A stretch of DNA of 64,000 nt from Sphingobium lactosutens (GCF_013393185.1 NZ_QJQX01000057.1:1-64000); one strand, 5' to 3'; positions 16,873 through 26,018 are shown, counted from the stretch's first letter. Numbers and translations are program-made. Notes: a model not told the origin generated them from the letters alone.

Positions 16873-18251
16873 AGCGGCAGCACCAGACTGGCCTCCAGCC
16901 CGCCCTGCGGCCGGTTGGCGAGGCGCAGTTCGCCCTGATGCTCCGCCATGATCGCGCGGACGAGGGCGAGGCCCAGGCCCGCTCCGCCCGTCTCGCGGTT
17001 GCGCGATCCTTCGAGGCGGGTGAAGGGTTCGAGCATTTCCTCCATCCGGTCCTCGGCGATGCCGGGACCGTCATCGGCGACGGCGATGCGGATCGTCCCC
17101 GCTTCGTGGAGAACCGAGACATGGGCGCGCTCGCCATAAACGATCGCGTTTTCGATGAGGTTGCGGAGCGCGCGGCGGATCTGCTGCGGCCGCACGACGG
17201 CGACGGCGCGGTCGCTGTCGGCGAGGTCGACGGGCGATCCCAGCTCGATGAAATCCTCCACCACCGCATCGGCGAGCGAGGCGAGGTCGACCTTCTGCGG
17301 GCTTTCCGTGCTGCGCCCGGCGCGGGCGAGGGAGAGGATATCCTCCAGCATCCGGTTCATCTCGTCGATCGTCTCGGACATGCGGGCGCGCTCGCCATCA
17401 TCCTCGACCGATTCGGTGCGGACGCGCAGCGAAGCGAGCGGCGTGCGCAGGTCATGGCCGATCGCGCCCAGCATCCGGTCCTTCTCGTCCAGCATGGCGA
17501 TGATACGCGACCGCATGGCGTTGAACGCCATGGTGAGGTCGCGCACGTCGCCGGGGCCGCGTTCATCGACGGCGTCGGCCGCGCCGCTCTTCGCAAATTG
17601 CTGGGCGGAAGCGGTGAGTTGCTTCATCGGACGAGCCATGCGGCGGCCCACCCAGAGCAGGGGCAGGAGGACGATGACATAGAGGATCAGCGTCTGGCCT
17701 ATCAGCCAGCCGCCGAACCGCGCGGGCCGATTGCCGATGCGGGCTTCGGTCACGACCCATTTGCCCGGTTCATATTCGACCGCAAGGCGCAGACGGCCGA
17801 TGCGGCGGTCGCGCGGCACTTCGCCGGTGGCGCGGCTGCGAATCTGCTCCCAGCGGCGCAGCGGCATGATCCGGCTGTCTTCGGCCGCGGCGACGGAGTG
17901 GACGGTCAGGCCGATATCGTCGAACATGGCCTTCGCGCGCGCCTGCACGTCGGGGCGTGGCTTGCCGTCGAGGACGGGGCGGGTCGTGGCGAAGTCGACA
18001 TTGCGCCGCTCATTCCGATCGCGATCGTCACTGTCCCGCCGGTCGGCGCGGCCGGGCCAGCGGTCCCCGCGCGCGTCGAGTGCGTTGATCACGCGATACA
18101 CGACCGGCGCGGTCTGGCCGGTCAGATCGACCCGGTTGCGTTCGCGCAGCAGCAGGCCGAAATTGATTGCCTGCGCGACGAACAGCCCGATCGCGACCAG
18201 CAGGATGATCTGGCCGACCAGGCTTTGCGGCCAGAGACGAAGCCGCTTCAC
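16869..18251 (-). CDS. Membrane sensor histidine kinase (EnvZ-like)
   Basis: A 460-residue sensor with a first membrane helix at about residues 13-32, a periplasmic domain of about 150 residues, a second helix (LIGQTLILYVIVLLPLLWV), a HAMP linker (RRMARPMKQLTASAQQFA), and a kinase core with the H-box IGHDLRTPLASLR, N-box NLIENAIVYG, DDGPGI and GAGLGLALV. It overlaps the response regulator gene by four bases (ATGA), so the two are co-translated. The periplasmic domain has charged stretches rich in Arg and Asp (DRRDSDDRDRNERR). Its signal is unknown; an EF-hand protein gene directly upstream makes calcium or cationic stress a plausible guess. Confidence 0.9.
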   Translation of the reverse strand: MKRLRLWPQSLVGQIILLVAIGLFVAQAINFGLLLRERNRVDLTGQTAPVVYRVINALDARGDRWPGRADRRDSDDRDRNERRNVDFATTRPVLDGKPRPDVQARAKAMFDDIGLTVHSVAAAEDSRIMPLRRWEQIRSRATGEVPRDRRIGRLRLAVEYEPGKWVVTEARIGNRPARFGGWLIGQTLILYVIVLLPLLWVGRRMARPMKQLTASAQQFAKSGAADAVDERGPGDVRDLTMAFNAMRSRIIAMLDEKDRMLGAIGHDLRTPLASLRVRTESVEDDGERARMSETIDEMNRMLEDILSLARAGRSTESPQKVDLASLADAVVEDFIELGSPVDLADSDRAVAVVRPQQIRRALRNLIENAIVYGERAHVSVLHEAGTIRIAVADDGPGIAEDRMEEMLEPFTRLEGSRNRETGGAGLGLALVRAIMAEHQGELRLANRPQGGLEASLVLPL

Positions 18252-18967
18252 AGCTTCCGCACTTCGGCCGACAAGGTGTAGCCGCCGCCCCAGACGGTCT
18301 TGATAAGCGTGGGGTTCTTGGGGTCCGGCTCGATCTTCTTGCGCAGGCGGCTGATCTGGTTGTCGATCGCGCGGTCGAAGGCATTGGCTTCGCGTCCCTG
18401 CGTGATGTCGAGCAGCTGGTCGCGGCTCAGCACCTGATTGGGGCGCGTGGCGAAGGCGAGCATCAGATTATATTCGGCGGTCGACAGCGGCAGCGACACG
18501 CCCTCGCTATCCACTAGCGTGCGTTCCTGCGCCTTGAGCAACCAGCCGGCAAAGGCGTAGCTCGCGCCGTCGGGTGCAGTGACGCGCTGGCCGCCGGTGG
18601 CGACGCGGCGGAAGATCACCTTGATACGGGCGACCAGTTCGCGCGGAGAGAAGGGCTTCAGCACATAATCGTCCGCGCCCATTTCCAGGCCGACGATGCG
18701 GTCGGTCTCTTCCGACCTGGCGGTCAGGAGAATGACCGGGATCTCGCTCGTCTCGCGAATGTGACGGCAGAGCGACAGGCCATCCTCGCCCGGCATCATG
18801 ATGTCGAGGATGACGAGATCGATCGCGCTCGCGCTCATGCGCAGCCGCGCGTCGGCGGCGTTTTCCACGGCGGTGACGCGAAAGCCGTTGCGCGACAGAT
18901 ATTGCGCCAGCGGTTCACGGATCGAACGCTCGTCATCGACGAGCAGGAGATGGGGACGGTCGCTCAT
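18248..18967 (-). CDS. OmpR/PhoB-family response regulator
   Basis: A 239-residue regulator. The receiver domain has LLVDDERSIREPL, the phosphoacceptor aspartate in DLVILDIMMPGEDGL, the Thr in VILLTARSEE and the Lys in DDYVLKPFSPREL. A winged-helix DNA-binding domain follows, with LPLSTAEYNLMLAFATRPNQVLSRDQLL and NQISRLRKKIEPDPKNPTLIKTVWGGGY. It is cognate to the overlapping histidine kinase at 16869-18251. The upstream EF-hand gene lies 140 bases away on the same strand and could be part of the operon or a target. Confidence 0.93.
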   Translation of the reverse strand: MSDRPHLLLVDDERSIREPLAQYLSRNGFRVTAVENAADARLRMSASAIDLVILDIMMPGEDGLSLCRHIRETSEIPVILLTARSEETDRIVGLEMGADDYVLKPFSPRELVARIKVIFRRVATGGQRVTAPDGASYAFAGWLLKAQERTLVDSEGVSLPLSTAEYNLMLAFATRPNQVLSRDQLLDITQGREANAFDRAIDNQISRLRKKIEPDPKNPTLIKTVWGGGYTLSAEVRKL

Positions 18968-19107
18968 CTTGCCTGTCTGTCATGGCCTTCAGGAGGTTGG
19001 AAGGGCGAAGGCGTGAAAGAGGGCAAGCCTTCGCCCTTCCCGGTCGGGCGGCGGGGGCGCGGGGCCAGGGGGAGGAAAACCCCGCGCCGGACCGCCGCCC
19101 ATGCTGC

Positions 19108-19797
19108 TCAGTTGGCGGGCGGGGGCGGCGGCGCGCCTTCCGGGCCGGGGCCGCGCTTGCCCATCGGCCCGCGCATATGATCCCGCATCTGGGGGCGGGC
19201 CGCCTTCATCTCGTCAGCGGTGACGAAGCCGTCCTTGTTGGCATCGGCCTTGTCGAACATGGCGAGCGGCCCGGCCATGAACTCGGCCTTGGTGATGGTG
19301 CCGTCCTTGTTCGCGTCGCCGAAGCCGGGACCGCCCTGACCACCATGGCGCATCATGCCGCCGCGCGGGCCACGATGATGGCCGCCCCAGCCGCGTCCTT
19401 CGGGCTTGCCGGCCTCAGCGCGGCGTTCGTCGCGCTTTTCGGCGCGAGCCTGATGACCGGCGGTAAATTCAGCCTTGCTGATCTGACCGTTCTTGTCGGT
19501 ATCAAGCGCGGCGAACCGTTCGTCCATGCGCTGCTGACGCTTGAGGTCGCGATCCTTCTGCGTCAGCTGGCCGTCACGATCGACATCCATTTTTGCGAAG
19601 CGGGCTTCGAGCGCGGCGGTCAGTTCCGCCTTGCTGATCTTGCCGTCCTTGTTGGTGTCGGCTTGTTCCATCATGCCGCCGCGCGGGCCGCCGGGGCCGC
19701 CTTCGGCGCCGGGCTGGGCATAGACGGCATGGGTTGCCGCGAGGCCGCCGACGAACAGCGATCCGACCGCGACGGTGGTGAAAAATCTGCGGAGCAT
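19108..19797 (-). CDS. Secreted EF-hand calcium-binding protein
   Basis: A 229-residue protein with a signal peptide (RRFFTTVAVGSLFVGGLAATHAVYA) and five EF-hand loops: DTNKDGKISKAE, DVDRDGQLTQKD, DTDKNGQISKAE, DANKDGTITKAE and DANKDGFVTADE. Between the third and fourth loops is a Gly/His-rich linker, and the C-terminus is Pro-rich. It would bind calcium in the periplasm. The ATG at 19797 has a well-placed AAGGAAG site; a TTG two codons upstream is possible. It lies directly upstream of a two-component system on the same strand, an arrangement that suggests calcium-linked signalling. Confidence 0.88.
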   Translation of the reverse strand: MLRRFFTTVAVGSLFVGGLAATHAVYAQPGAEGGPGGPRGGMMEQADTNKDGKISKAELTAALEARFAKMDVDRDGQLTQKDRDLKRQQRMDERFAALDTDKNGQISKAEFTAGHQARAEKRDERRAEAGKPEGRGWGGHHRGPRGGMMRHGGQGGPGFGDANKDGTITKAEFMAGPLAMFDKADANKDGFVTADEMKAARPQMRDHMRGPMGKRGPGPEGAPPPPPAN

Positions 19798-19933
19798 GTC
19801 CAACTTCCTTCCAGTGTCTTGCTGAACGGCAGTCCGCCGTCCTTGAAGACGCTTATGAGGAAAATTTGTCCCGCAACTTTGTCACGCCGCCCGCTTGTTT
19901 GTCGCAAACTGTAACGGGCGGCGTGAGAAGCAA

Positions 19934-21151
19934 TCAGCGATCGCGACGACCCAAGAGGCGCAAACGCAGGGCGTTGAGCTTGATGAAGCCCGCCGCGTCG
20001 CGCTGGTCATAGGCGCCGGCATCGTCCTCGAAGGTCACGACCTTTTCGCTGTAGAGCGAGTAAGGCGACTTGCGGCCGACGACATAGACGCCGCCCTTGT
20101 ACAGCTTCAGGCGGACGGTGCCCGTCACCTTTTCCTGGCTGTAGTCGATCGCGGCCTGGAGCATCTCGCGCTCGGGCGAGAACCAGAAGCCGTTATAGAT
20201 CAGCTCGGCATATTTGGGCGCCAGCTCGTCCTTGAGATGCGCCGCGCCACGGTCGAGCGTCAGCTGCTCGATACCGCGATGGGCGAGATGATAGATGGTG
20301 CCACCCGGCGTCTCATACATGCCGCGCGACTTCATGCCGACGAACCGGTTCTCGACCAGATCGAGGCGGCCGATGCCATGCTTGCGGCCATATTCATTGA
20401 GCGTTTCGAGCAGGGTCGCGGGCGACATGCCGACGCCGTTGATCGCGACGCCATCGCCACGCTCGAAATCGATGGTGATATATTCAGGCGCGTCGGGCGC
20501 GTCCTCCGGGTTCACCGTGCGCGAATAGACATAGTCCGGGGTTTCCTCCCACGGATCTTCCAGCACTTTGCCTTCCGACGAAGTGTGCAGCATGTTCGCG
20601 TCAGTCGAGAAGGGGCTTTCGCCACGCTTGTCGCGCGGGATCGGAATCTGGTGCTTTTCGGCGAACTCGATCAGCTTGGTGCGGCTGGCCAGATCCCATT
20701 CGCGCCAGGGCGCGATCACCTTGATGTCGGGGGCGAGGCCGTAATAGCCCAGCTCGAAGCGGACCTGGTCATTGCCCTTGCCGGTCGCTCCATGGCTGAC
20801 CGCATCGGCGCCGACCATCTTCGCGATCTCGATCTGGCGCTTGGCGATCAGCGGACGGGCGATCGAGGTGCCAAGCAGATAGAGGCCTTCATAGAGCGCG
20901 TTGGAGCGCATCATCGGGAAGACATAATCCTTCACGAACTCCTCGCGCAGATCGTCGATGAAGATATGCTCTTCCTTGACGCCCATCAGGCGGGCCTTGG
21001 CGCGGGCGGGTTCCAGCTCCTCGCCCTGCCCCAGATCGGCGGTGAAAGTGACGACTTCGCACTGATAGGTCTGCTGAAGCCATTTCAGGATCACGCTGGT
21101 GTCGAGACCACCGGAAAAGGCGAGGACGATCTTGTTGATGGAATCGGACAT
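19934..21151 (-). CDS. argG: Argininosuccinate synthase
   Basis: ATP-dependent ligase (405 residues) that joins citrulline and aspartate in arginine synthesis. The N-terminal ATP loop is [17 protein letters not shown] (SGGxDTS P-loop). Further motifs are [31 protein letters not shown] and [20 protein letters not shown], covering the citrulline and aspartate sites. It has full family length. No other arginine gene is adjacent. It is separated from the next minus-strand gene by a strong terminator at 21241-21268. Confidence 0.96.
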   Translation of the reverse strand: MSDSINKIVLAFSGGLDTSVILKWLQQTYQCEVVTFTADLGQGEELEPARAKARLMGVKEEHIFIDDLREEFVKDYVFPMMRSNALYEGLYLLGTSIARPLIAKRQIEIAKMVGADAVSHGATGKGNDQVRFELGYYGLAPDIKVIAPWREWDLASRTKLIEFAEKHQIPIPRDKRGESPFSTDANMLHTSSEGKVLEDPWEETPDYVYSRTVNPEDAPDAPEYITIDFERGDGVAINGVGMSPATLLETLNEYGRKHGIGRLDLVENRFVGMKSRGMYETPGGTIYHLAHRGIEQLTLDRGAAHLKDELAPKYAELIYNGFWFSPEREMLQAAIDYSQEKVTGTVRLKLYKGGVYVVGRKSPYSLYSEKVVTFEDDAGAYDQRDAAGFIKLNALRLRLLGRRDR

Positions 21152-21240
21152 GGCTGGCGACTCTTTTCGTGCAGAAGGACGCGGAATTGATGCGCGCGCC
21201 CGGTATCAGGCAAGCCGCCAAAGCGCAACCGGACATGACA

Positions 21241-21268
21241 AAAGCCGGGCGTCGGGACGCCCGGCTTT
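21241..21268 (-). terminator. Rho-independent terminator
   Basis: Perfect 11-bp stem AAAGCCGGGCG/CGCCCGGCTTT (21241-21251 and 21258-21268) with a six-base loop. On the minus strand the stem ends in a run of four T. It lies 22 bases after the stop of the gene at 21290-22345 and would separate it from argG. Confidence 0.75.
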
Positions 21269-21289
21269 CCTGTCGTGCCGATGATCGGA

Positions 21290-22345
21290 TCAGCTGGTGC
21301 GCGGCTTCATGAAGCCCTGGCGCTGACGATCCGAACCGAAGCGGTAGACGGTCTGGCTGCGGTCCATCGCCGGAGCCATAGTGGGTTCTGCATCGATCGT
21401 CTGCGGCGCGGCATGGGGCGCGGTCGCCGCTTCCTGCTGCGTCAGCAGGAACTTGGCGCGGCGCAGACGCTTCGCGCGGGTGGCGAAGGGATTTTCGGCG
21501 CTGGGCGGCGCAGCAACCATCGCTTCGAGCGTTGCCTCTTCCGCCGTCGTTGCGGCCATCGGGGTCATCGCCGCCGAAGCATAGTCGGGGCGGACGACCG
21601 GCTCGGCAACAGGGCGGGCCGGGGCGGGCGCCGGCGTCCTCGCGGCGACGGGAACGATCGACGGTTCGACCACCGGAGCCTCGACATACTCCTCCTCGGT
21701 CCGGCGACGACGCATCAGCGCAGCGCCGCCCAGGCCGAGCAGCAGCAGCGCGCCGCCACCCATGGCCCAGAGAAGTGCATCATCCGTGCGCGCCGTTTCG
21801 GCCGGTGTTTCGGCAACCACGGGCGCCGGTGTCGGCGCGGTCGCTTCTGCCGCAGCAGGTTCAGGCGTTACGGGTACGGGCGCGGCGGCAGGCGCAGCAG
21901 CAACCGGTGCGGGCATCGGCGCAGGTGCGCGTTCCGCCACAGGCTCGGCGCGCGGCGCCGGTGCAGCCTGCGCACGCGGCGCGGCGGTGCGGTTCGCAGG
22001 CTGCGACGCAGCCTTCTCGGCCTCGGCAGCCGCAGTCGCGGCCGCAATGCGGTCCTCAACCGGCGGGGTCGTCTGGACGACCGGCTCGCTAGGCTTGAAG
22101 ATCGGCGCAGGTGTGGCAGCGGCCGGTGCTTCCGGGGCCGGGGCGGCAGTTGCGGGGGCAGGCGCCTGTAGCGGCTGCGCCGTCTCCGGAACGGTGGTCG
22201 GCGCGGTCGGCGGCGTCATTACGGTCTGCGCCAGCAGAGGGGTTGCACTCAAAGCCAGAACAGCGGCGATCGCGGCCCTGGCGGGGCGGATATTGCGAAT
22301 ATGTCCAGTCATAGCAGAGGAGAAACCAACGACCGGACGATTCAT
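21290..22345 (-). CDS. Pro/Ala-rich membrane protein of unknown function
   Basis: A 351-residue protein. An N-terminal signal sequence (IAAVLALSATPLLAQT) precedes about 150 residues dominated by Ala, Pro, Val and Thr. A single membrane helix follows (LLWAMGGGALLLLGLGGAALM) with a positively charged stop-transfer RRRR, then a cytoplasmic region of about 130 residues containing ENPFATRAKRLRRAKFLL. The predicted topology is a long disordered periplasmic stalk, one helix and a basic cytoplasmic tail. I do not recognise a family; the Asn-Pro-Phe and basic motif is the most conserved-looking part. An AT-rich promoter region lies upstream. Confidence 0.7.
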   Translation of the reverse strand: MNRPVVGFSSAMTGHIRNIRPARAAIAAVLALSATPLLAQTVMTPPTAPTTVPETAQPLQAPAPATAAPAPEAPAAATPAPIFKPSEPVVQTTPPVEDRIAAATAAAEAEKAASQPANRTAAPRAQAAPAPRAEPVAERAPAPMPAPVAAAPAAAPVPVTPEPAAAEATAPTPAPVVAETPAETARTDDALLWAMGGGALLLLGLGGAALMRRRRTEEEYVEAPVVEPSIVPVAARTPAPAPARPVAEPVVRPDYASAAMTPMAATTAEEATLEAMVAAPPSAENPFATRAKRLRRAKFLLTQQEAATAPHAAPQTIDAEPTMAPAMDRSQTVYRFGSDRQRQGFMKPRTS

Positions 22346-22470
22346 CTCACCCAGTTCGGCTGAATCGCGATGAATCGAGTGCAGTCCGCGTTATTCCGAT
22401 CAATATTAATATCCGTTCATTTCAACATGAACGTTATATTTACAAGAATAGATGCAGATGATCGGCACCA

Positions 22471-22677
22471 TTACTGATCGCCATCGGCATCCTTATCTTC
22501 AGTCCGATCCAGACGCGCACCATCAAGCAAGGCCGCCCGCCGCTTTTCCTCTTCGGCATCGGCCGCGCGTTGCGCCTTGGTCCGGCCGAACTTCGCGCGA
22601 TTGGCGTCGGCCTCCCGCGCCTTGTCCGATCGCGCCTTTGCTTTCCTCGCCTGACGCAGATTGATGACATTGCTCAT
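22471..22677 (-). CDS. DUF4169 small basic protein
   Basis: A 68-residue, highly charged protein starting MSNVINLRQARKAKARSDK and continuing with ANRAKFGRTKAQRAADAEEEKRR. This is the pattern of DUF4169, small alphaproteobacterial proteins of unknown role. I chose the ATG at 22677 because the family begins with the x-N-(V/I)-I-N-L-R motif; the frame is open to 22809 without similarity. Its position is divergent from the LacI-family regulator. Confidence 0.75.
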   Translation of the reverse strand: MSNVINLRQARKAKARSDKAREADANRAKFGRTKAQRAADAEEEKRRAALLDGARLDRTEDKDADGDQ

Positions 22678-22766
22678 CGTGACAGCATAAGGCCGGGGGC
22701 CGCATCTTGCCAAGAGGCCCGGATTCCGGGCATGACAACCTTTTCCCAGCATTCCGAGCAACACCC

Positions 22767-23762
22767 ATGACGAGCATCCACGACGTCGCCGCCCTCGCCA
22801 AGGTTTCAATCAAGACGGTGTCGCGTGTCGTCAACAAGGCGCCCAATGTCAGCCCCGAACTGCGCGAGCGGGTGCAGGCGGCGATCGATCAGTTGGGCTA
22901 TCGTCCCAACCAGTCGGCGCGGCGGCTGGCCGGCGGACGATCCTTCATGATCGCATTCCTCTACAACAATCCCGCCCCCGGCTATGTCAGCCGCATCCAG
23001 ATCGGCGCGGCCTGGCGCTGCCGGGAACTGGGCTATCATCTGGTGGTCGAGCCGATCTCGCCGGGCGCGGAGGAACGGTTCGAGGTGCTGGAGCGGCTGG
23101 TCGCGGCGCTGCGCCCCGACGGCGTGCTGCTGGTGCCGCCGCTGTCGGACGATGAGGGGCTGCTTGCCCGTCTGGCGGAGATGAACCTGCCCTGCGCCCG
23201 GATCGCCGGGTCGGTCGACGCGCCGAGCTTCACCATCCAAACGCCCGAACAGGCGGCGGGCCGGATGATGGCCGACCATCTGATCGGCCTTGGCCATCGG
23301 CGCATCGGCGTCATCACTCCGCCCGACACCCACCACGCCGCGCTGCGCCGCGTCGAGGGGTTTCGCGAGGGTCTGGCCGCCGCCGGAATCGCGGTGGACG
23401 AAGCGCTGTTCGTGCCGGGCCGGTTCGACTTCGCGTCAGGGATCGAGGCAGGCGAAACGCTGCTCGCCCTGCCCCGGCCTCCGAGCGCGGTCTTCGCCAC
23501 CAATGACGAGATGGCGCTGGGCGTGCTGACGCTGGCGCACCGCGTCGGGCTGCGCGTGCCGGAGGATCTGTCGGTGACGGGCTTCGACGACACGACCGCC
23601 AGCCTCACCTCCTGGCCGCCACTGACCACCGTGCGCCAGCCGCTGGAGGATATGGGCCGCACCGTGATCGAGGCGCTGGCCAGCGGCCCGGTCGATGCGC
23701 CGGAATTCCAGTTCACGCTGATCGAGCGGGGCAGTTCGGGACCGCCGGCGAAGGAAGGGTGA
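22767..23762 (+). CDS. LacI-family transcriptional regulator
   Basis: A 331-residue repressor. The N-terminal helix-turn-helix is TSIHDVAALAKVSIKTVSRVVNK with hinge helix PNQSARRLAGGR, followed by a periplasmic-binding-protein-like sensor domain: AFLYNNPAPGYVSRI, ADHLIGLGHRRIGVI, FATNDEMALGVL and VTGFDDTTASLTSWPPLTTVRQPLEDMG. It would bind a sugar or related ligand. No sugar-use genes lie beside it, so its target is elsewhere or it acts on itself. The start at 22767 leads directly into the HTH. Confidence 0.92.
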   Translation: MTSIHDVAALAKVSIKTVSRVVNKAPNVSPELRERVQAAIDQLGYRPNQSARRLAGGRSFMIAFLYNNPAPGYVSRIQIGAAWRCRELGYHLVVEPISPGAEERFEVLERLVAALRPDGVLLVPPLSDDEGLLARLAEMNLPCARIAGSVDAPSFTIQTPEQAAGRMMADHLIGLGHRRIGVITPPDTHHAALRRVEGFREGLAAAGIAVDEALFVPGRFDFASGIEAGETLLALPRPPSAVFATNDEMALGVLTLAHRVGLRVPEDLSVTGFDDTTASLTSWPPLTTVRQPLEDMGRTVIEALASGPVDAPEFQFTLIERGSSGPPAKEG

Positions 23763-23852
23763 GAGAAGGCTGGAGCCTGACTGAAATGTCGATCCGACTA
23801 TCGTCGGCCGCCATCTATTGCACGCCCATTGCGGGGTGCCTAACGATGACCC

Positions 23853-24575
23853 ATGGATGAGAATATCTCTGTTGCCGCAAGCAGCTTGCGCAACCGCATT
23901 GCCAGTGGAGAGCTGGCGATCATCTCCGCCGGGTTCCGGTGCTTCACCAAAGCGCAGATCATCAAGCAGTTGGGCATTGAGCAAGAATCGCTGGCGTTCG
24001 ATAGCGGGTTCTTCCCCCCTTCCGCTGTCGCGAAAATGCTGGAGAGCGATAGGATCGACTTGCAGCAAGGCCATACAGCCTGCCTGAAATTCGAAAATTT
24101 CGAGCATGACCAGCATGGCAAAGGGCTGCGGTTCACATTTTCGACCTATGAAGAGATCGACCGGCTGGCCGTATCGCCGACCATGGCGGGCCTGAACCGG
24201 CTGCTGGACAGCACTTTTGGCTATTACACGCTGAACATCGCACATCATTATGTTCTGGCGCACTATAATTGGCACAGATTTGCGGCCGGCAAAGAGGGTC
24301 GCAATCGGGATATATCGGGCAATATCCGATCGACCGGAGAATTGCTCACCAAACGCCTGAACCGCCTGAAACAGAAGGGCAGAGACGCGAAGAGAGTCCT
24401 GCTGGTGGTCGGAGAAACGCAGGGCTATCGCTACATGATGATCGATGACGCCCTGTTCCCGCTCGATGAGCATGGCGAGATAGCAGATGCAGCAAGGAGA
24501 CTGTTTGGCTCCAAATGCCAAATCGTCACATTGGACGATATTGCTACGCCGGAATGCGCCCTGGCGCTGCTCTGA
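23853..24575 (+). CDS. Putative papain-like cysteine peptidase (DUF1796-like)
   Basis: A 240-residue protein without signal peptide. It shows the layout of DUF1796: an N-terminal ISAGFRCFTKAQI with a candidate catalytic Cys, then SLAFDSGFFPPSAVAKML (family PFDW-like position), later TLNIAHHYVLAHYNW with conserved histidines, and LTKRLNRLKQKG ahead of RVLLVVGET. Catalysis has not been shown for most members; some are linked to polysaccharide or glycosyltransferase loci. Base composition is visibly lower in G+C than the neighbours and codon use is less biased, suggesting horizontal acquisition. It stands between a regulator gene and tRNA-Gly. I am moderately sure of the family. Confidence 0.6.
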   Translation: MDENISVAASSLRNRIASGELAIISAGFRCFTKAQIIKQLGIEQESLAFDSGFFPPSAVAKMLESDRIDLQQGHTACLKFENFEHDQHGKGLRFTFSTYEEIDRLAVSPTMAGLNRLLDSTFGYYTLNIAHHYVLAHYNWHRFAAGKEGRNRDISGNIRSTGELLTKRLNRLKQKGRDAKRVLLVVGETQGYRYMMIDDALFPLDEHGEIADAARRLFGSKCQIVTLDDIATPECALALL

Positions 24576-24599
24576 GGCGACCCGCCAATGATCGCGGCG

Positions 24600-24733
24600 G
24601 CGAAAATGGGCTGACTCTACGCGCCATGGGAGAGGTCATCGACGAGATCGAGACCCTCGCTCCGGGCGCTTACCGCACTGTTACCGCACACACCGCAGCA
24701 CTAAAGCTTGTGCGCGGCGGAAAAAGTGAATGA
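24600..24733 (+). pseudogene. Possible 3' remnant of a gene
   Basis: An open stretch encoding LRAMGEVIDEIETLAP, then GAYRTVTAHTAALKLVRGGK up to a stop at 24731. It has host-like codon use and no ribosome site or start of its own: the frame runs back into the end of the preceding gene. It may be the tail of a gene interrupted when the atypical neighbour arrived. I recognise no family. Confidence 0.3.
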
Positions 24734-24751
24734 TTTATAAGAGAAAACTGC

Positions 24752-24825
24752 TGGAGCGGGTAGCGGGGATCGAACCCGCATCACAAGCTTGGAAGGCTAG
24801 TGCTCTACCATTGAGCTATACCCGC
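24752..24825 (-). tRNA. tRNA-Gly (anticodon TCC)
   Basis: The minus strand folds as a tRNA: acceptor GCGGGTA paired with TACCCGC, D-arm AGCTCAATGGTAGAGC, anticodon loop CTTCCAA (anticodon TCC), T-arm with GGTTCGATCC, and an encoded CCA end at 24752-24754. The 74-base length and the G18-G19, TTC and RAT features are all normal. Confidence 0.95.
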
Positions 24826-24911
24826 CCGGCAGGAGAGCGCCCTGCCATCATCGCAGGGGTCTCGTCAAGATCACCCTTACCCAAGTTGCCGATTTCCTCT
24901 ATCAGACTGTC

Positions 24912-25895
24912 ATGGATCGGCCCTCCCTGCGCCAACTCGACCTTTTCGCGCAGATGGTTGCGGCTGGCAGCCTCGCCCGATGCTCCAGCATGCTGGGCGT
25001 TCCGGCCGATGCGATCGCGCGCGACATGGCGTCGCTGGAAATGCGGCTGGGCTATCGCCTGTTCGAGGATCTGGAAGGCGCCGCGCGACTGACCCCGGCA
25101 GGGCGCAAGACGGCGCAGGCCATGACCCTGCTGGGCGATGACGACCCGCAACTGCCGGACGAGACGCCAGAGCCGGCCGCGCCGACATCGGCCCCGCCCC
25201 CTCTCCCGACCGCTGTCGAGACGGCGGCGCTGATCATCCTGACCACGCCGCTGGTCCCGCAACAGCCCGCCGAACCGCCACGCCAGACCATCCTGCTTGC
25301 CGCGCCCGCGCCGGTCTTCGGCCATTTGCAGGAGAAATTGTCGGCGTTCGAGGCGGCGAACGAGGATATCGCGATCACGCTCGACCTGCATGTCCAGTCG
25401 GCCGAGGATGCAGCGATGGCGCTGCGGCGGGGCGGGGCGGACATCGCCTATTTCTACGCCATGGGCGCCCCCGACGCCTTTCCGTCGCGCTATGGCTGGT
25501 CGGAACAGCTCAACCTCTATGCCGGCGCGGCGCATCCGCTGGCGCGCGCCGACAGCGTATCGCGCGAGGATCTGGCGATCAGCCCGATGATCGCGATGGA
25601 CTGGCGCAACGCCACGCGCGCGATCATCGAGGAAGCGCTGGAGCGCGGCCGCGCCCGGCTGGGACCGGTGGCGATGGAAAGCGACGACATGTTCGCGGTG
25701 ATGGCGGCGCTGCGCGAAGGGGCGGGGCTGTTCCCAGCCTTCGGCGCGCTGGCCCGCGATCTGGGGCGGATGGACGGGATCGGCCGGGTGCGGCTCGACA
25801 TGCCCTTGCCTCCGATCGAGATAAGGCAGGCGACCAGCCCGCGCGCGGCCGAGACGCCGGCGGTCGAGGCACTGGCGGAATTTCTGTTTCTCTGA
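24912..25895 (+). CDS. LysR-family transcriptional regulator with Pro-rich linker
   Basis: A 327-residue LysR-type protein. The N-terminal winged helix is RQLDLFAQMVAAGSLARCSSMLG followed by MASLEMRLGYRLFEDLEGAARLTPAGR. The effector domain resembles a LysR substrate-binding fold (LLAAPAPVFGHLQEKLSAFEA, GADIAYFYAMG, AALREGAGLFPAFGALARDLG). Unusually, an extended Pro/Ala/Thr-rich segment of about 45 residues (PETPEPAAPTSAPPPLPTA) separates the two. The start at 24912 precedes the HTH directly. It is divergent from the tRNA gene and 190 bases ahead of the zinc-receptor gene. Confidence 0.85.
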   Translation: MDRPSLRQLDLFAQMVAAGSLARCSSMLGVPADAIARDMASLEMRLGYRLFEDLEGAARLTPAGRKTAQAMTLLGDDDPQLPDETPEPAAPTSAPPPLPTAVETAALIILTTPLVPQQPAEPPRQTILLAAPAPVFGHLQEKLSAFEAANEDIAITLDLHVQSAEDAAMALRRGGADIAYFYAMGAPDAFPSRYGWSEQLNLYAGAAHPLARADSVSREDLAISPMIAMDWRNATRAIIEEALERGRARLGPVAMESDDMFAVMAALREGAGLFPAFGALARDLGRMDGIGRVRLDMPLPPIEIRQATSPRAAETPAVEALAEFLFL

Positions 25896-26018
25896 TCTGC
25901 CGCGGCGCGCTGCTGGACAGGCGAAGCAAACGGGGTGGGCATGATATCTTGTAGCGGATTGGCCACGCTCCTTCGTCAGACATGGCGCGGCGCAACAAAA
26001 ACGCGCCCAACCGGTATT

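Noticed and set aside
16482..18281. 599-codon plus-strand frame opposite the sensor kinase
   Set aside because: Antisense shadow; the kinase has all catalytic boxes on the other strand.
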